64,000 bases of DNA from Gammaproteobacteria bacterium (GTDB lineage Bacteria; Pseudomonadota; Gammaproteobacteria; Xanthomonadales; Wenzhouxiangellaceae). Where the stretch lies: NCBI GenBank assembly GCA_009908385.1, contig JAAAPE010000073.1:1-64000 (forward strand), written 5' to 3'. The position numbers and the translations under genes are program-made. Each line of letters begins with the position of its first letter. The stretch's first letter is position 1. Positions 29,889 to 38,502 of the stretch are shown piece by piece. Under the pieces are notes generated by a model. That model saw only the letters and a list, made by a program, of their open reading frames with translations, searched no databases and was not told the DNA's origin.

Positions 29889-31060
29889 GGACAGTAGCGT
29901 TCGCGGACGCAGCGGACGACGACTTCGACGATCCGGTCGACCTCCCCGTCGCTGACGATCAGGGGCGGCAGCAGGCGGATGGTCCGGCCCCGGGTGACGT
30001 TGAGGATCACGCCGGCCTTCAGGGCGTCGGACTTGATTTCGGGGCAGTCACGGTCGAGCTCGATCCCGATCATCAGGCCGCGGCCGCGGATCTCGGTCAC
30101 CGGCGCCAGTCCATCGAGCCCACGGCGAAGCCCGTCGATCAGGCGCTGGCCGGCTTGCGCCGCCCGCTCGGCGATCCGGTCGTCGCGCATGATATCGATG
30201 ACCGTCAGGGCCGCCCGGCAGGCCAGCGGGTTGCCGCCGAAGGTCGTGCCGTGGCTGCCCGGCTGCATGAGCGCCGCGACGGCTTCCCGCGCCAGGCAGG
30301 CGGCGACCGGCACACCGTTGCCGAGCGCCTTCGCGACGGTGACCACGTCGGGCTTCAGGCCCGCGTGGTGCTGGAAGGCGAACCACCGGCCGGTCCGGTT
30401 CATGCCGCTCTGGATTTCGTCGAGCATCAGCAGGGCCCCGTGCTCGTCGCTGAGGCGCCGCAGGCCGGGAAGGTAATTGTCGGGCGGAACGCGTACGCCG
30501 CCCTCGCCCTGGATCGACTCGACCAGGACGGCGACGATGTCCGGGTTGTCGGCGAACGCGCGTCCGGCCGCTTCGAGGTCGCCGAAGGGCACGCGGACGA
30601 ACCCGTCGACCAGCGGCCCGTAACCGGCCTGGATGGCCGCGTTCCCGGAGGCGCTGATGCCGGCCAGGGTGCGGCCGTGGAAGCTGTGCTCCGCGACCAG
30701 GACGGCCGGTCGCTCGATCCCCTGTCGGTGGGCGTGCAGGCGCGAGAGCTTGAGCGCGCATTCGATCGCTTCGGCGCCGGAGTTGGCGATGAACGCGCGT
30801 TCGAGGCCGCTGATGTCGGCAAGGGCATCGCCGAGTTTCTCCTGCAGCGGCAGCTCGACGATATTGGCGGTGTGAATCAGCTTGTGCGCCTGGTCGGCGA
30901 GAGCGTCGGCCAGGCGGGGATGGGCATGCCCCAGGCTGCACACGCCGATGCCCGAAATGGCGTCGAGGTGACGCTGCCCCCGGTCGTCGATCAGCCAGGC
31001 GCCCTCACCGCGAACGATGCGCACCGGCATGCGCGCATAGGTATCGAACAGATGCGACAT
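29885..31060 (-). CDS. argD: Class III aminotransferase, acetylornithine aminotransferase (ArgD) type
   Basis: 391 aa from ATG 31060 (a GTG one codon earlier is possible). PLP fold-type I enzyme with ANSGAEAIECALKLSR for phosphate binding, LMLDEIQSGMNRTG and the Schiff-base lysine in VTVAKALGNGVP. Best reading is acetylornithine or succinyldiaminopimelate aminotransferase. It is not in an arginine operon, and a related omega-amino acid substrate cannot be excluded. A TAGAAT -10 element lies at 31091-31096 on the minus strand. Confidence 0.85.
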   Translation of the reverse strand: MSHLFDTYARMPVRIVRGEGAWLIDDRGQRHLDAISGIGVCSLGHAHPRLADALADQAHKLIHTANIVELPLQEKLGDALADISGLERAFIANSGAEAIECALKLSRLHAHRQGIERPAVLVAEHSFHGRTLAGISASGNAAIQAGYGPLVDGFVRVPFGDLEAAGRAFADNPDIVAVLVESIQGEGGVRVPPDNYLPGLRRLSDEHGALLMLDEIQSGMNRTGRWFAFQHHAGLKPDVVTVAKALGNGVPVAACLAREAVAALMQPGSHGTTFGGNPLACRAALTVIDIMRDDRIAERAAQAGQRLIDGLRRGLDGLAPVTEIRGRGLMIGIELDRDCPEIKSDALKAGVILNVTRGRTIRLLPPLIVSDGEVDRIVEVVVRCVRERYCP

Positions 31061-31159
31061 CACACCCGTCAGGAAGTCGAGAACGCGGTCATTCTACCGC
31101 CGATCAGGGGCCGGCGGCGCCGCTGCGCCGCCCGACCGGAGGAAAGTCCGATGCGTCGA

Positions 31160-31741
31160 TCAGTCGCGCAGGCGGGAGCCGACGAAGTCCCAGTCGACGA
31201 TTTCCAGGAAGGCCTCGACGTACTTCGGACGCGCGTTGCGGTAGTCGATGTAGTAGGCGTGTTCCCAGACGTCGCAGCCGAGCAGGGCGGTGCTGTCGGT
31301 CAGCAAGGGGTTCTCGGCATTCGGCGTGGAGTTGATTTCCAGCTTGCCGTCGGGCGTCTGGACCAGCCAGCCCCAGCCCGAGCCGAAGCGCTTGGCGCAG
31401 GCCTGGGTGAACTCGTCGACGAACCGGTTGTAGTCGCCGAAGTCGCGCTGGATGAGCTCGCCCAGCTTGCCTTCAGGCTCCTTGCCGCTGTTCGGTGACA
31501 TGCAGCGCCAGTAAAGGTTGTGGTTCCAGATCTGGCCGGCGTTGTTGAACATCGGGCCGGAGGACTTGCGCACGATGTCTTCGAGTTCCATGTCGGCGAA
31601 CTCGGTGCCGTCGATCATGTCGTTGAGCGTGTTGACGTAGGTCTGATGGTGCTTGCCGTAGTGGTACTCCAGCGTCTCGCGGGAAATGTTGGGCGCCAAT
31701 GCGTCCATCGCGTAGGGAAGGTCGGGAAGCTCAAATGCCAT
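31160..31741 (-). CDS. sodB: Superoxide dismutase [Fe]
   Basis: 193 aa. Metal ligands His27, His74, Asp157 and His161 (DVWEHAYY) are all present. Gln70 in NNAGQIW is the outer-sphere glutamine typical of the iron form, where manganese enzymes have Gly. It dismutates superoxide in the cytoplasm. I start at ATG 31741 (MAFELP); five extra codons upstream are not conserved. Confidence 0.97.
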   Translation of the reverse strand: MAFELPDLPYAMDALAPNISRETLEYHYGKHHQTYVNTLNDMIDGTEFADMELEDIVRKSSGPMFNNAGQIWNHNLYWRCMSPNSGKEPEGKLGELIQRDFGDYNRFVDEFTQACAKRFGSGWGWLVQTPDGKLEINSTPNAENPLLTDSTALLGCDVWEHAYYIDYRNARPKYVEAFLEIVDWDFVGSRLRD

Positions 31742-31828
31742 GGTGCGGTCCTCCATTGCGTTCGGATGTACGGGATTACGTGGAATGATAAACCCTTCGT
31801 TTCAAGGGCGCGCGAAATGACTTCGCGC

Positions 31829-32449
31829 TCAGCCGCCGTCCTCCTCGAGGTCCTCGAGGTGGCGCCAGCGATTGACGATGGTGCAGAACAGCGTGGCCGT
31901 TCGCTCGGTGTCGTAGGCCGCGGAGTGCGCGCGGCTCTTGTCCCAGTCCAGTCCGGCAGCCGCCACCGCGCGCGCCAGCACCGTCTGGCCGTATGCCAGG
32001 CCGCCCAGGGTCGCGGTATCGAAGCAGCTGAACGGGTGGAAGGGGTTTCGCTTGTAGCCGGTCCGTTCCACGGCCGCATTCAGGAACCCGAGATCGAAAT
32101 GCGCGTTGTGTCCGACCAGCACGGCCCGCTTGCAGCCGGTCTCGCGCAGGCTCTTGCGGACCGGAAGAAACAGGTTCTTGAGGGCTTCCTGTTCGTTGAC
32201 CGCCGGGCGCAGGGGATGGTCCGGCCGGATGCCGTTGAACTCGAGCGCGGCGTCCTCGATGTTGGCGCCTTCGAACGGCTTGATATGCTGCATCATGACC
32301 TCGCCGGGACGAAGCCAGCCGTCGGCATCCATGTCGATGATGCACATGGCCAGTTCCAGCAGCGCGTCGGTACGGGCGTTGAACCCACCCGTTTCGACGT
32401 CGACGACGACCGGCTGGAAGCCGCGAAAGCGATTGACTATGGAAAACAT
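31829..32449 (-). CDS. rnt: Ribonuclease T
   Basis: 206 aa DEDD-family 3'-5' exonuclease that matures tRNA, 5S and 23S rRNA 3' ends. Motifs: [19 protein letters not shown] (Exo I, near residue 15), [11 protein letters not shown] (Exo II) and the late [11 protein letters not shown] (Exo III). The ATG at 32449 lies on the complementary strand of the start codon proposed for the neighbouring TraB gene, so the two genes diverge with no intergenic space. Confidence 0.96.
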   Translation of the reverse strand: MFSIVNRFRGFQPVVVDVETGGFNARTDALLELAMCIIDMDADGWLRPGEVMMQHIKPFEGANIEDAALEFNGIRPDHPLRPAVNEQEALKNLFLPVRKSLRETGCKRAVLVGHNAHFDLGFLNAAVERTGYKRNPFHPFSCFDTATLGGLAYGQTVLARAVAAAGLDWDKSRAHSAAYDTERTATLFCTIVNRWRHLEDLEEDGG

Positions 32450-33362
32450 GGAAGGTAACTGGGAAAAGTTCAGGATAAAGCACCCTCCGCGCTTTGACCA
32501 CCGGCTGACGACCGCGCTCGGTTGCTGCCTCGTCTTTGGCCTTTTTCTACTGCTGCCGGCGGTCGGGGCCGCGCAGGTTTTCTGGTCGGTCAGCGACGAC
32601 GAGGGGCGCCAGAACTGGATTCTGGGGACGATCCACAGCGAGGATCCCCGGCTGCTCGAGTGGCCCGAGGCGCTGGTACAGGCCCTGGTCGAGGCCGACC
32701 GCCTCGCCCTGGAGCTGGCGCCCGATGCCGCCATGCTCGATCGCATGGAGCAGGCCATGCGCTACCAGGACGCACGGCTCGAAGCGGTGCTCGGCGCGCA
32801 GCTTTACAGCCAGGTTGTCGACGTGCTGGGCAACCATTACGGGCTGGCGGAGTCGGCGGTCGAGCGCTTGCGGCCCTGGGCGGTGGCGATGACCCTGGCG
32901 ACGCCACCGGCCGAAACCGGCATGTTCATGGATCTGATGCTGTCCGTTCGCGCCCGCGGGGCCGGCACGGAGGTGCTCGCGCTCGAAACCCTGGACGAGC
33001 AGATCGACTTCCTGGCGGACCTGCCCCGGTCCGAGCAGATCGAACTCATCCGTCACGCGCTTGCGCGGCGCAGCCTGCAGGGCGAGGACTTCGAGGCCAT
33101 CCTGTCGGCGTACCTGGCGGGCGACCTGGAAAGGCTCGTGGAAGTGGCCGATAGGCAGCTGTCGGGTTTGAGTCGCGGAATAGTCATGCATTTCAAGGAG
33201 ATCGGGCTTGAACGCAGAAACCGTGTCATGCTGGAGCGCGCCCGGCCCTGGCTCGAGGAGGGCGGCTTGATCATTGCCGTCGGGGCCCTTCACCTGCCCG
33301 GTGAAGCGGGTTTGCTGAGCCTGCTTCGCGAAAGCGGCTGGCGGGTCGAGCCCGTCTATTAG
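32448..33362 (+). CDS. TraB/GumN family protein
   Basis: 304 aa from ATG 32448; ATG 32439 is an alternative. An N-terminal hydrophobic segment ([22 protein letters not shown]) after a long basic stretch looks like a signal peptide, so it is probably periplasmic. The family's two GxxH-type motifs appear as LGTIHSED (near residue 60) and VGALHLPG (near 280). The TraB fold is related to metalloproteases such as Tiki; bacterial roles are unclear. It converges on the hvf operon with only 7 bp between stop codons. Confidence 0.87.
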   Translation: MEGNWEKFRIKHPPRFDHRLTTALGCCLVFGLFLLLPAVGAAQVFWSVSDDEGRQNWILGTIHSEDPRLLEWPEALVQALVEADRLALELAPDAAMLDRMEQAMRYQDARLEAVLGAQLYSQVVDVLGNHYGLAESAVERLRPWAVAMTLATPPAETGMFMDLMLSVRARGAGTEVLALETLDEQIDFLADLPRSEQIELIRHALARRSLQGEDFEAILSAYLAGDLERLVEVADRQLSGLSRGIVMHFKEIGLERRNRVMLERARPWLEEGGLIIAVGALHLPGEAGLLSLLRESGWRVEPVY

Positions 33363-33369
33363 CGATCCG

Positions 33370-34155
33370 TCAGCCTGGCTTACGGGTCCCCAGGACGAGT
33401 TCACGCCGGTGCAAACGTTCCAGCATGGTCAGCCCGGACGCGACGATCGCTGCGGTATCGCTGCTGCCCATCTCCCGGGCGATCCGCTCGAGGATGTCGC
33501 GGCCGGACGAGGTGGGCTGGGCTTCGATCAGTTCGAGCAGCCGGGCGGTCACCGCGTTGAGCTTCATGAAGCCGGGGCGGTCTTCACGCGTGCGCCAGGC
33601 GGCCAGGATCAAGTCCTGTTCGAGCGGCGCCTCGGGCAGGTAGTCGGCCCGGATCTCGTGGACCGGCCACTCGTACTTCGCCAGGCGTAGGGTCGGGTTG
33701 AGCACGATCGGGGCCTCGAGCAGTTCGCCGTCCGGGTCGCAGTCGACCGCACGCGGATCGGCCTCGGCCAGGCGCACGCAGGTTTCCAGGTATTCCCAGT
33801 GCGCCAGTTGCAGCGCGAACGGCGGCAGATCGCGCGGCTGTCTTTCCTGCAGGAAGCGCACGAATTCCCGGCCGATCTCGGTGAACATCGGCGTGCTCGG
33901 GCGGTGCTCGGTCATGAATTCCCGGATCAGGGACCGCCAGCGCTTGTCGTCGACGATCCTGCGCAGCACGGGGAAATTCTTCGAAAACAGGTTGTTGAGA
34001 TTGCCGAAGAACAGTCGCCGATAGATCGCGAGCCGACGCTCCTCCGGTCCCTCCGGCGCCGCGACGCCTTCGGGGTTACGGAGGTGATCGGCGAAGCGGC
34101 GCTGCAGTTCGAGCAGTTGCTCAGGAGGCGAATTGCTGTCGCTTGGCGGGGGCAT
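33370..34155 (-). CDS. hvfC: HvfC/BufC-like DUF2063 (putative DNA-binding domain) protein, MNIO partner
   Basis: 261 aa from ATG 34155, overlapping the end of hvfB by 35 bp. The N-terminal half ([42 protein letters not shown]) is the DUF2063 domain, and the C-terminal half is a winged-helix-like region. In MNIO RiPP systems this partner binds the precursor peptide and presents it to the HvfB-type enzyme. Despite the domain name, DNA binding has not been the demonstrated role. Last gene of the operon. Confidence 0.9.
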   Translation of the reverse strand: MPPPSDSNSPPEQLLELQRRFADHLRNPEGVAAPEGPEERRLAIYRRLFFGNLNNLFSKNFPVLRRIVDDKRWRSLIREFMTEHRPSTPMFTEIGREFVRFLQERQPRDLPPFALQLAHWEYLETCVRLAEADPRAVDCDPDGELLEAPIVLNPTLRLAKYEWPVHEIRADYLPEAPLEQDLILAAWRTREDRPGFMKLNAVTARLLELIEAQPTSSGRDILERIAREMGSSDTAAIVASGLTMLERLHRRELVLGTRKPG

Positions 34156-34978
34156 GGGTTTCCTGCAGGTTGCGAATCTCGTCGATTTCGGCGAGCAGCT
34201 CGGCGACGGGCGGAAAATTGAAGTCGCGCTCGAGCAGTGTCGGCACGGCCCCGAAGCGCTGGTAGGCCTCGGCGAGCAGCTGCCAGACCGGTTCGATGAC
34301 GGGTGCACCGTGGGTATCCACGATCAGGTCTTCGGCCTCGTTGTGGTGCCCCGCGACGTGGATGTAGGCAACGCGGTCGTCCGGCAGGCCGGCGAGGAAC
34401 TCGTGGGGATCGTAGCGGTGATTGACGCTGTTGACGTAGATGTTGTTGACGTCGAGCAGCAACAGGCAGTCGGCCCGCTCGAGGACCGCGTTGATGAAAT
34501 CCAGCTCGCTCATTTCTGCGCCGACGGTCGCGTAGTAGGAAATGTTCTCGACCGCGATTCGCCGGCCGACCAGCTCCTGGGTCCGGGCGATGCGGGACGC
34601 GACCCAGTCGACGGCCTGCTCCGTGAAGGGGATCGGCATCAGGTCGTAGAGGTGGCCGTGCTCTGAGCAGTAGCTGAGGTGTTCCGAGTAGCCGCGGATG
34701 CCGTGTTCGTCCAGAAAGCGCCTGACCCGCGCGAGAAAGCCGCGGTCGAGCGGTTCCGGCGCGCCCAGCGACAGGGACAGGCCGTGACAGACGAAGGGAA
34801 AGCGTTCGGTGTACTCGGCGAAGCGGCGGCCGAGACGGCCACCGACGCCGATCCAGTTTTCCGGAGCGACCTCCATGAAGCCGACCCGTGACAGGTCGGC
34901 TTCACGAAGGGGGTCGAGCAGGCCGCGTCTGAGGCCCAGCCCGGCTCCGGTCAGGTCGAAGGACGAAGCCCGTGTCAT
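34121..34978 (-). CDS. hvfB: DUF692 multinuclear non-heme iron enzyme (MNIO), HvfB/BufB type
   Basis: 285 aa TIM-barrel protein. Likely iron ligands run in the family order: Glu of VAPENWIG, His of [11 protein letters not shown] of SEHLSYCS, Glu/Asn of AVENISYY, Asp/Asn of DVNNIYVN, His of YIHVAGH, Asp and His of VDTHGAPV, and Glu of LLERDFNFP. Family members use oxygen at a two- or three-iron centre to convert peptide cysteines to oxazolone/thioamide or thiooxazole. Here the substrate should be the adjacent cysteine-rich peptide at 34990-35328, 11 bp upstream. Confidence 0.94.
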   Translation of the reverse strand: MTRASSFDLTGAGLGLRRGLLDPLREADLSRVGFMEVAPENWIGVGGRLGRRFAEYTERFPFVCHGLSLSLGAPEPLDRGFLARVRRFLDEHGIRGYSEHLSYCSEHGHLYDLMPIPFTEQAVDWVASRIARTQELVGRRIAVENISYYATVGAEMSELDFINAVLERADCLLLLDVNNIYVNSVNHRYDPHEFLAGLPDDRVAYIHVAGHHNEAEDLIVDTHGAPVIEPVWQLLAEAYQRFGAVPTLLERDFNFPPVAELLAEIDEIRNLQETHAPAKRQQFAS

Positions 34979-34989
34979 GATCGAATCGA

Positions 34990-35328
34990 TCAGGCCGCGC
35001 CGCAGCTTCCCTCGCCGCAGGACCCTTCTTCGTCCTTGTCGTCGCCCGAATCCTCGCCGCAGTTGCCTTCACCGCAGCTGCCTTCGGAATCCTTGTCTTC
35101 GCCGCAGTTGCCTTCACCGCAGCTGCCTTCTTCGTTCTTATCTTCACCGCAATTGCCTTCGCCACACTTGCCTTCCTGGTGGTCATCGGCGGAGACCTGG
35201 AAGCCGGCCGGGAGATCTTCGGCCTGGAAGGGGTTGGCGCCGGCGTCGTGAGAGGCCATCGCGCTGAGTGAGAATGACGCCGCTGCAACGGTGCTGATGG
35301 CGGTCAGGAGATGTTTCTTGTCGGACAT
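34990..35328 (-). CDS. hvfA: Cysteine-rich secreted precursor peptide with eight EGxCG motifs (HvfA-like)
   Basis: 112 aa. A Sec signal peptide ([20 protein letters not shown], likely cleavage after AMA near residue 25) is followed by an acidic region holding eight EGxCG motifs as four doublets: [20 protein letters not shown] twice, and [10 protein letters not shown]. They are separated by short acidic linkers. All eight cysteines lie in these motifs. HvfA-type peptides of this form are modified by the MNIO partner and bind copper. Strong GGAGG ribosome site 9 nt before ATG 35328. The DNA repeat structure itself spans about 35000-35175. Confidence 0.92.
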   Translation of the reverse strand: MSDKKHLLTAISTVAAASFSLSAMASHDAGANPFQAEDLPAGFQVSADDHQEGKCGEGNCGEDKNEEGSCGEGNCGEDKDSEGSCGEGNCGEDSGDDKDEEGSCGEGSCGAA

Positions 35329-35382
35329 GACTGATCCTCCAGGGATTGGATTGGAATGGAACACCAAACTTGATGTTCGTCG

Positions 35383-35393
35383 ATAATCTAGCA
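35383..35393 (-). promoter_or_regulatory. Extended -10 promoter element of the hvfA operon
   Basis: On the minus strand TGCTAGATT (TGn followed by TAGATT, 35385-35390) lies 57 nt before the hvfA ATG in an AT-richer stretch. I saw no convincing -35 and no Caulobacter-type SigF box, so the controlling sigma factor is open. Confidence 0.45.
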
Positions 35394-35452
35394 TCTTCTC
35401 GCGGAATCTGCCCTAGTGGCTTCTACCTAGCCGGCAGCCGGGCGCCGTGGCG

Positions 35453-36115
35453 CTAGATCCCTTCGGGCCGGCTCTCTTCGCGGTAGCGCCCTTTCTGCCG
35501 CCAGCGGCACAGGTCATAGACCGGGCATTGCCCGCACAGCGGCCGGCGTGCCTTGCAGGTGTAGCGGCCGTGCAGGATCAGCCAGTGATGCGCATCCTTC
35601 AGGTATTCGCCGGGCACGCGCTTGAGCAGTGCCTTCTCGACCGCCAGGGGCGTCCTTCCCGGCGCCAGGCCGGTCCGGTTGGATACCCGGAATATGTGTG
35701 TATCCACGGCCATGGTCGGCTGCTCGAATGCCGTGTTGAGCACGACATTGGCGGTCTTTCGACCGACCCCGGCGAGGGCTTCCAGCCCGGAACGGTTGTC
35801 CGGCACCACGCCGCGGTGCTTCTCGACCAGGTCCCGGCAGGTCCTGATGATGTGCTTCGCCTTGGAATTGAACAGGCCGATGGTCTTGATGTAGTCTTTC
35901 AGGCCCTCTTCGCCCAGCTCGAGGATTTCCTGCGGCGTGCTGGCGACCTGGAACAGCCGGCGAGTGGCCTTGTTGACGCCCACGTCCGTGGCCTGGGCCG
36001 ACAGGATGACGGCCACCAGCAGCTCGAAGGGCGTGTCGTACTCCAGTTCCGTGGTCGGGTGGGGATCGAGTTCCTTCAGGCGGCGAAAGAAGGCTTCGCG
36101 ATCGGCCTTGTTCAT
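35453..36115 (-). CDS. nth: Endonuclease III
   Basis: 220 aa bifunctional DNA glycosylase/AP lyase for oxidised pyrimidines. Helix-hairpin-helix with catalytic Lys120 (GVGRKTANV), Asp138 (VDTHIFRV) and 4Fe-4S ligands Cys187, Cys194, Cys197 and Cys203, the same numbers as in E. coli. ATG 36115 overlaps the rnfE stop, keeping the classic rnfE-nth coupling. Confidence 0.98.
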   Translation of the reverse strand: MNKADREAFFRRLKELDPHPTTELEYDTPFELLVAVILSAQATDVGVNKATRRLFQVASTPQEILELGEEGLKDYIKTIGLFNSKAKHIIRTCRDLVEKHRGVVPDNRSGLEALAGVGRKTANVVLNTAFEQPTMAVDTHIFRVSNRTGLAPGRTPLAVEKALLKRVPGEYLKDAHHWLILHGRYTCKARRPLCGQCPVYDLCRWRQKGRYREESRPEGI

Positions 36116-36807
36116 GGCGTGGACGGCTCCGCGGGCGATGGAGAGGCGCCCGATTCTAGGCCGGACTCGCGGGAACGGTTGACCAGCTTCTGCCGCAGCG
36201 CCACGAGCAGGCCCAGCCCGATGAAGGCGCCCGGAGGCAGTACGGCCAGCAGTAGACCCTGGTCGAAAGGCAGCATCGGGATCGTCCAGTCCGCCGCCGC
36301 CGGGCCGAAGAGCATGTCGGCACCGGCCAGGAGGGTGCCCTGACCGACGATCTCGCGCCCGGCCCCCAGGACGAGCAGCACGGCGGCGAAACCGGCGCCC
36401 TGGGCGAGGGCGTCGACCAGGCTGGCGCTCACCGGCTGTTTCGACGCGAAGGCCTCGGCCCGGGCGAGGATGGTGCAGTTGGTGACGATCAGCGGCACGA
36501 AGATGCCGAGCGTTCGGCTCAGGTCGTGCAGCCAGGCCTGCATCGACAGGTCGATGGCGGTGACGGTCGAGGCGATGATCAGGACGAAGGCCGGAATGCG
36601 GATTTCCGGGCGCCACGCGTGGCGCAGGGCCGAGACCAGCAGGCCGCTGACGACCAGCACCAGCAGGGTCGCCAGCCCCAGCGCGAGGCCGTTGACCGCC
36701 GTGTTGGACACCGCCAGCAGTGGACACAGGCCGAGCAGCTGCACCAGGCCGGGATTGTTGTCCCAGAGCCCGTTGCGCCAGATTCGTTTCGCGTCGCTTG
36801 CGGCCAT
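36112..36807 (-). CDS. rnfE: Rnf electron transport complex subunit E
   Basis: 231 aa, six-helix membrane protein of the RnfA/RnfE pair. Conserved WDNNPGLVQLLGLCPLLAVSN and the internal cysteine segment VPLIVTNCTILARAEAFA correspond to the parts that carry the membrane-embedded iron-sulfur centre shared with RnfA. Overlaps nth by 4 bp. Confidence 0.96.
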   Translation of the reverse strand: MAASDAKRIWRNGLWDNNPGLVQLLGLCPLLAVSNTAVNGLALGLATLLVLVVSGLLVSALRHAWRPEIRIPAFVLIIASTVTAIDLSMQAWLHDLSRTLGIFVPLIVTNCTILARAEAFASKQPVSASLVDALAQGAGFAAVLLVLGAGREIVGQGTLLAGADMLFGPAAADWTIPMLPFDQGLLLAVLPPGAFIGLGLLVALRQKLVNRSRESGLESGASPSPAEPSTP

Positions 36808-36857
36808 GCTTCAGTGATTCCGTTCAAGGCGCCGTCGGCAACCCGGCGACTCCGATT

Positions 36858-37490
36858 CTAGTCCGGTCCGTTAGCGTTGGCGGGACCCGACTCGGCGAAG
36901 ACACGGTTCCTGTGCGACTCGAAAGTCGCGAGAACCCGTTTGACCGCGTCGATCACCGCCGAGGAGGTGATGGTCGCACTCGTGACGGTGTCGAATGCGC
37001 CGTCCCGCCGGTCGGGCGCCCACCGGTCGCGGGACGGATTGCCCAGCGACTTGCCCTCGAACTGTTCCAGCCAGTCACTCCGGCCGCTTTCGATGCGGTC
37101 GCCGAGGCCGGGCGTTTCGCGATGCTCGAGGACGCGAACCCCGAGCACGTCGCCGCCGTCGTCCACGGCGACCAGCAGCCGGATATCACCACTGTAGCCG
37201 CGCGGCGTCGTGACGTCGAACACGGCGGCGACGGGCTGGCCGTCCAGTCGTGCGGTGTAGACCGTTGTCGCTTCCAGGCCGTCGATATCGATCGGCCGGG
37301 CGGAATCGAGCAGGTCGTTGTCGTGGTTTCGTCCGGCGAGTATGGCCGAGACGGCCCGCAATGCGTATGCACGGCGTTGATCATCGATCGTCGATCGAGT
37401 CAGCTCGTCGATTCCGCCAAGGGTGACGGCGGCTCCCAGGCCGATCAGGCCGAGCAAGGCCAATGGTCGCCATCTGGAAGCGTCAGGCAT
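36858..37490 (-). CDS. rnfG: Rnf electron transport complex subunit G (FMN-binding)
   Basis: 210 aa. One N-terminal membrane helix (about 10-27) and a periplasmic FMN-binding domain. The flavinylation site reads DTVTSATITSSA, so FMN should attach to Thr173. The usual SGAT core is TSAT here, with Ser in the glycine position. Followed by rnfE. Its normal upstream partner rnfD is 1.36 kb away, beyond an unrelated gene and an inverted-repeat element. Confidence 0.94.
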   Translation of the reverse strand: MPDASRWRPLALLGLIGLGAAVTLGGIDELTRSTIDDQRRAYALRAVSAILAGRNHDNDLLDSARPIDIDGLEATTVYTARLDGQPVAAVFDVTTPRGYSGDIRLLVAVDDGGDVLGVRVLEHRETPGLGDRIESGRSDWLEQFEGKSLGNPSRDRWAPDRRDGAFDTVTSATITSSAVIDAVKRVLATFESHRNRVFAESGPANANGPD

Positions 37491-37659
37491 GGTGGATTGC
37501 GCCCGGAGTCATGGCCTGCATTGTATGAAATCCTCGCCATGGTCGAGTTGTCGTGCCTGCGGATTGTTCGGGCTTGCCGGGGAGCGGGTTGCAGGGCTCG
37601 AGGCCCGGTGGCAGACTTCGGCGGCGTTGGGGGCAACGTGAACGATCGAAGGTGTTGGC

Positions 37660-38418
37660 ATGAACACGAGTATCGGAAATATCCTGATCGAGGCCGCGCG
37701 GGAGCTACAGCGAAACGCATCGGCATTGCTGCTGGCCGTTGCGGTGCCGGCGCTGCTTGCCGCCCTACTGGAAACGTTCAAGACCCAGTACCAGCAGCCT
37801 TTCCCCATCTCGCTGCTCACGACGATCGCGATGTTCTTTCTCTACGGCCAGATTGCCGTCACCTGCCATCGCATCATCCTGCTGGGACCGGACAGTCTGC
37901 CCAATCGATGGGGGATTTACGCCACTGCCCCGGTCTGGCGTTTCTTTGGCGCGATGCTGGTATTTTTGGGAATCTGGATGATGGGCATGATGCTGATCAT
38001 TCCGTTCGTCACGCCGATGCTGATGGCCGTGGAGCCCGGTGCCGCCAGGATCCTGGCCCTCCTGATCTTTTCCGGTCTTGCCCTGGTCGCGATCCTGGCC
38101 ATGAGTCGGGTCGTCCTCCTGTTTCCGTCGCTGGCGGTGTCTGGCGGGCATGATGTCAACGACATCATCGAGCTCAGCGCGCCCGTCTGGGCTCGACTGG
38201 CGGCCATCATGCTGTTGGCGGGCATCGCTACGGCCATCGTTGCTTTCCCCCTGACGTGGTTGGGCCTGGCAACGGATTCATTCGTGATTGAATTGACTTC
38301 GGCCCTCATCGGATGCCTGGCCGGAATCTACACTGTGGCGGCCATCAGTTGCGCTTACCGCGCCGTCCTGCAAGTTTCTCCGGCAAGGGCTGATAGCGAG
38401 AGGGTGGAGCGCGCCTGA
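37660..38418 (+). CDS. Uncharacterised multi-pass membrane protein
   Basis: 252 aa with about six hydrophobic helices: ALLLAVAVPALLAALL, SLLTTIAMFFLYGQIAV, FFGAMLVFLGIWMMGMMLII, ILALLIFSGLALVAILAM, LAAIMLLAGIATAIVAF and LIGCLAGIYTVAAISCAYRAV. It lacks recognisable catalytic motifs; the helix pattern resembles generic membrane proteins of the YciC/DUF-type. On the opposite strand, it splits rnfG from rnfD and ends 84 bp before a 0.33 kb inverted-repeat element. Function unknown. Confidence 0.75.
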   Translation: MNTSIGNILIEAARELQRNASALLLAVAVPALLAALLETFKTQYQQPFPISLLTTIAMFFLYGQIAVTCHRIILLGPDSLPNRWGIYATAPVWRFFGAMLVFLGIWMMGMMLIIPFVTPMLMAVEPGAARILALLIFSGLALVAILAMSRVVLLFPSLAVSGGHDVNDIIELSAPVWARLAAIMLLAGIATAIVAFPLTWLGLATDSFVIELTSALIGCLAGIYTVAAISCAYRAVLQVSPARADSERVERA

Positions 38419-38502
38419 ATGATGGGATACGTGATCGGCGAGGCCCGCCGCTGACGCGTCGCGACCGGGCTCGCAAGAGGCAGGCCGCCTGTACCGTCGA
38501 AG

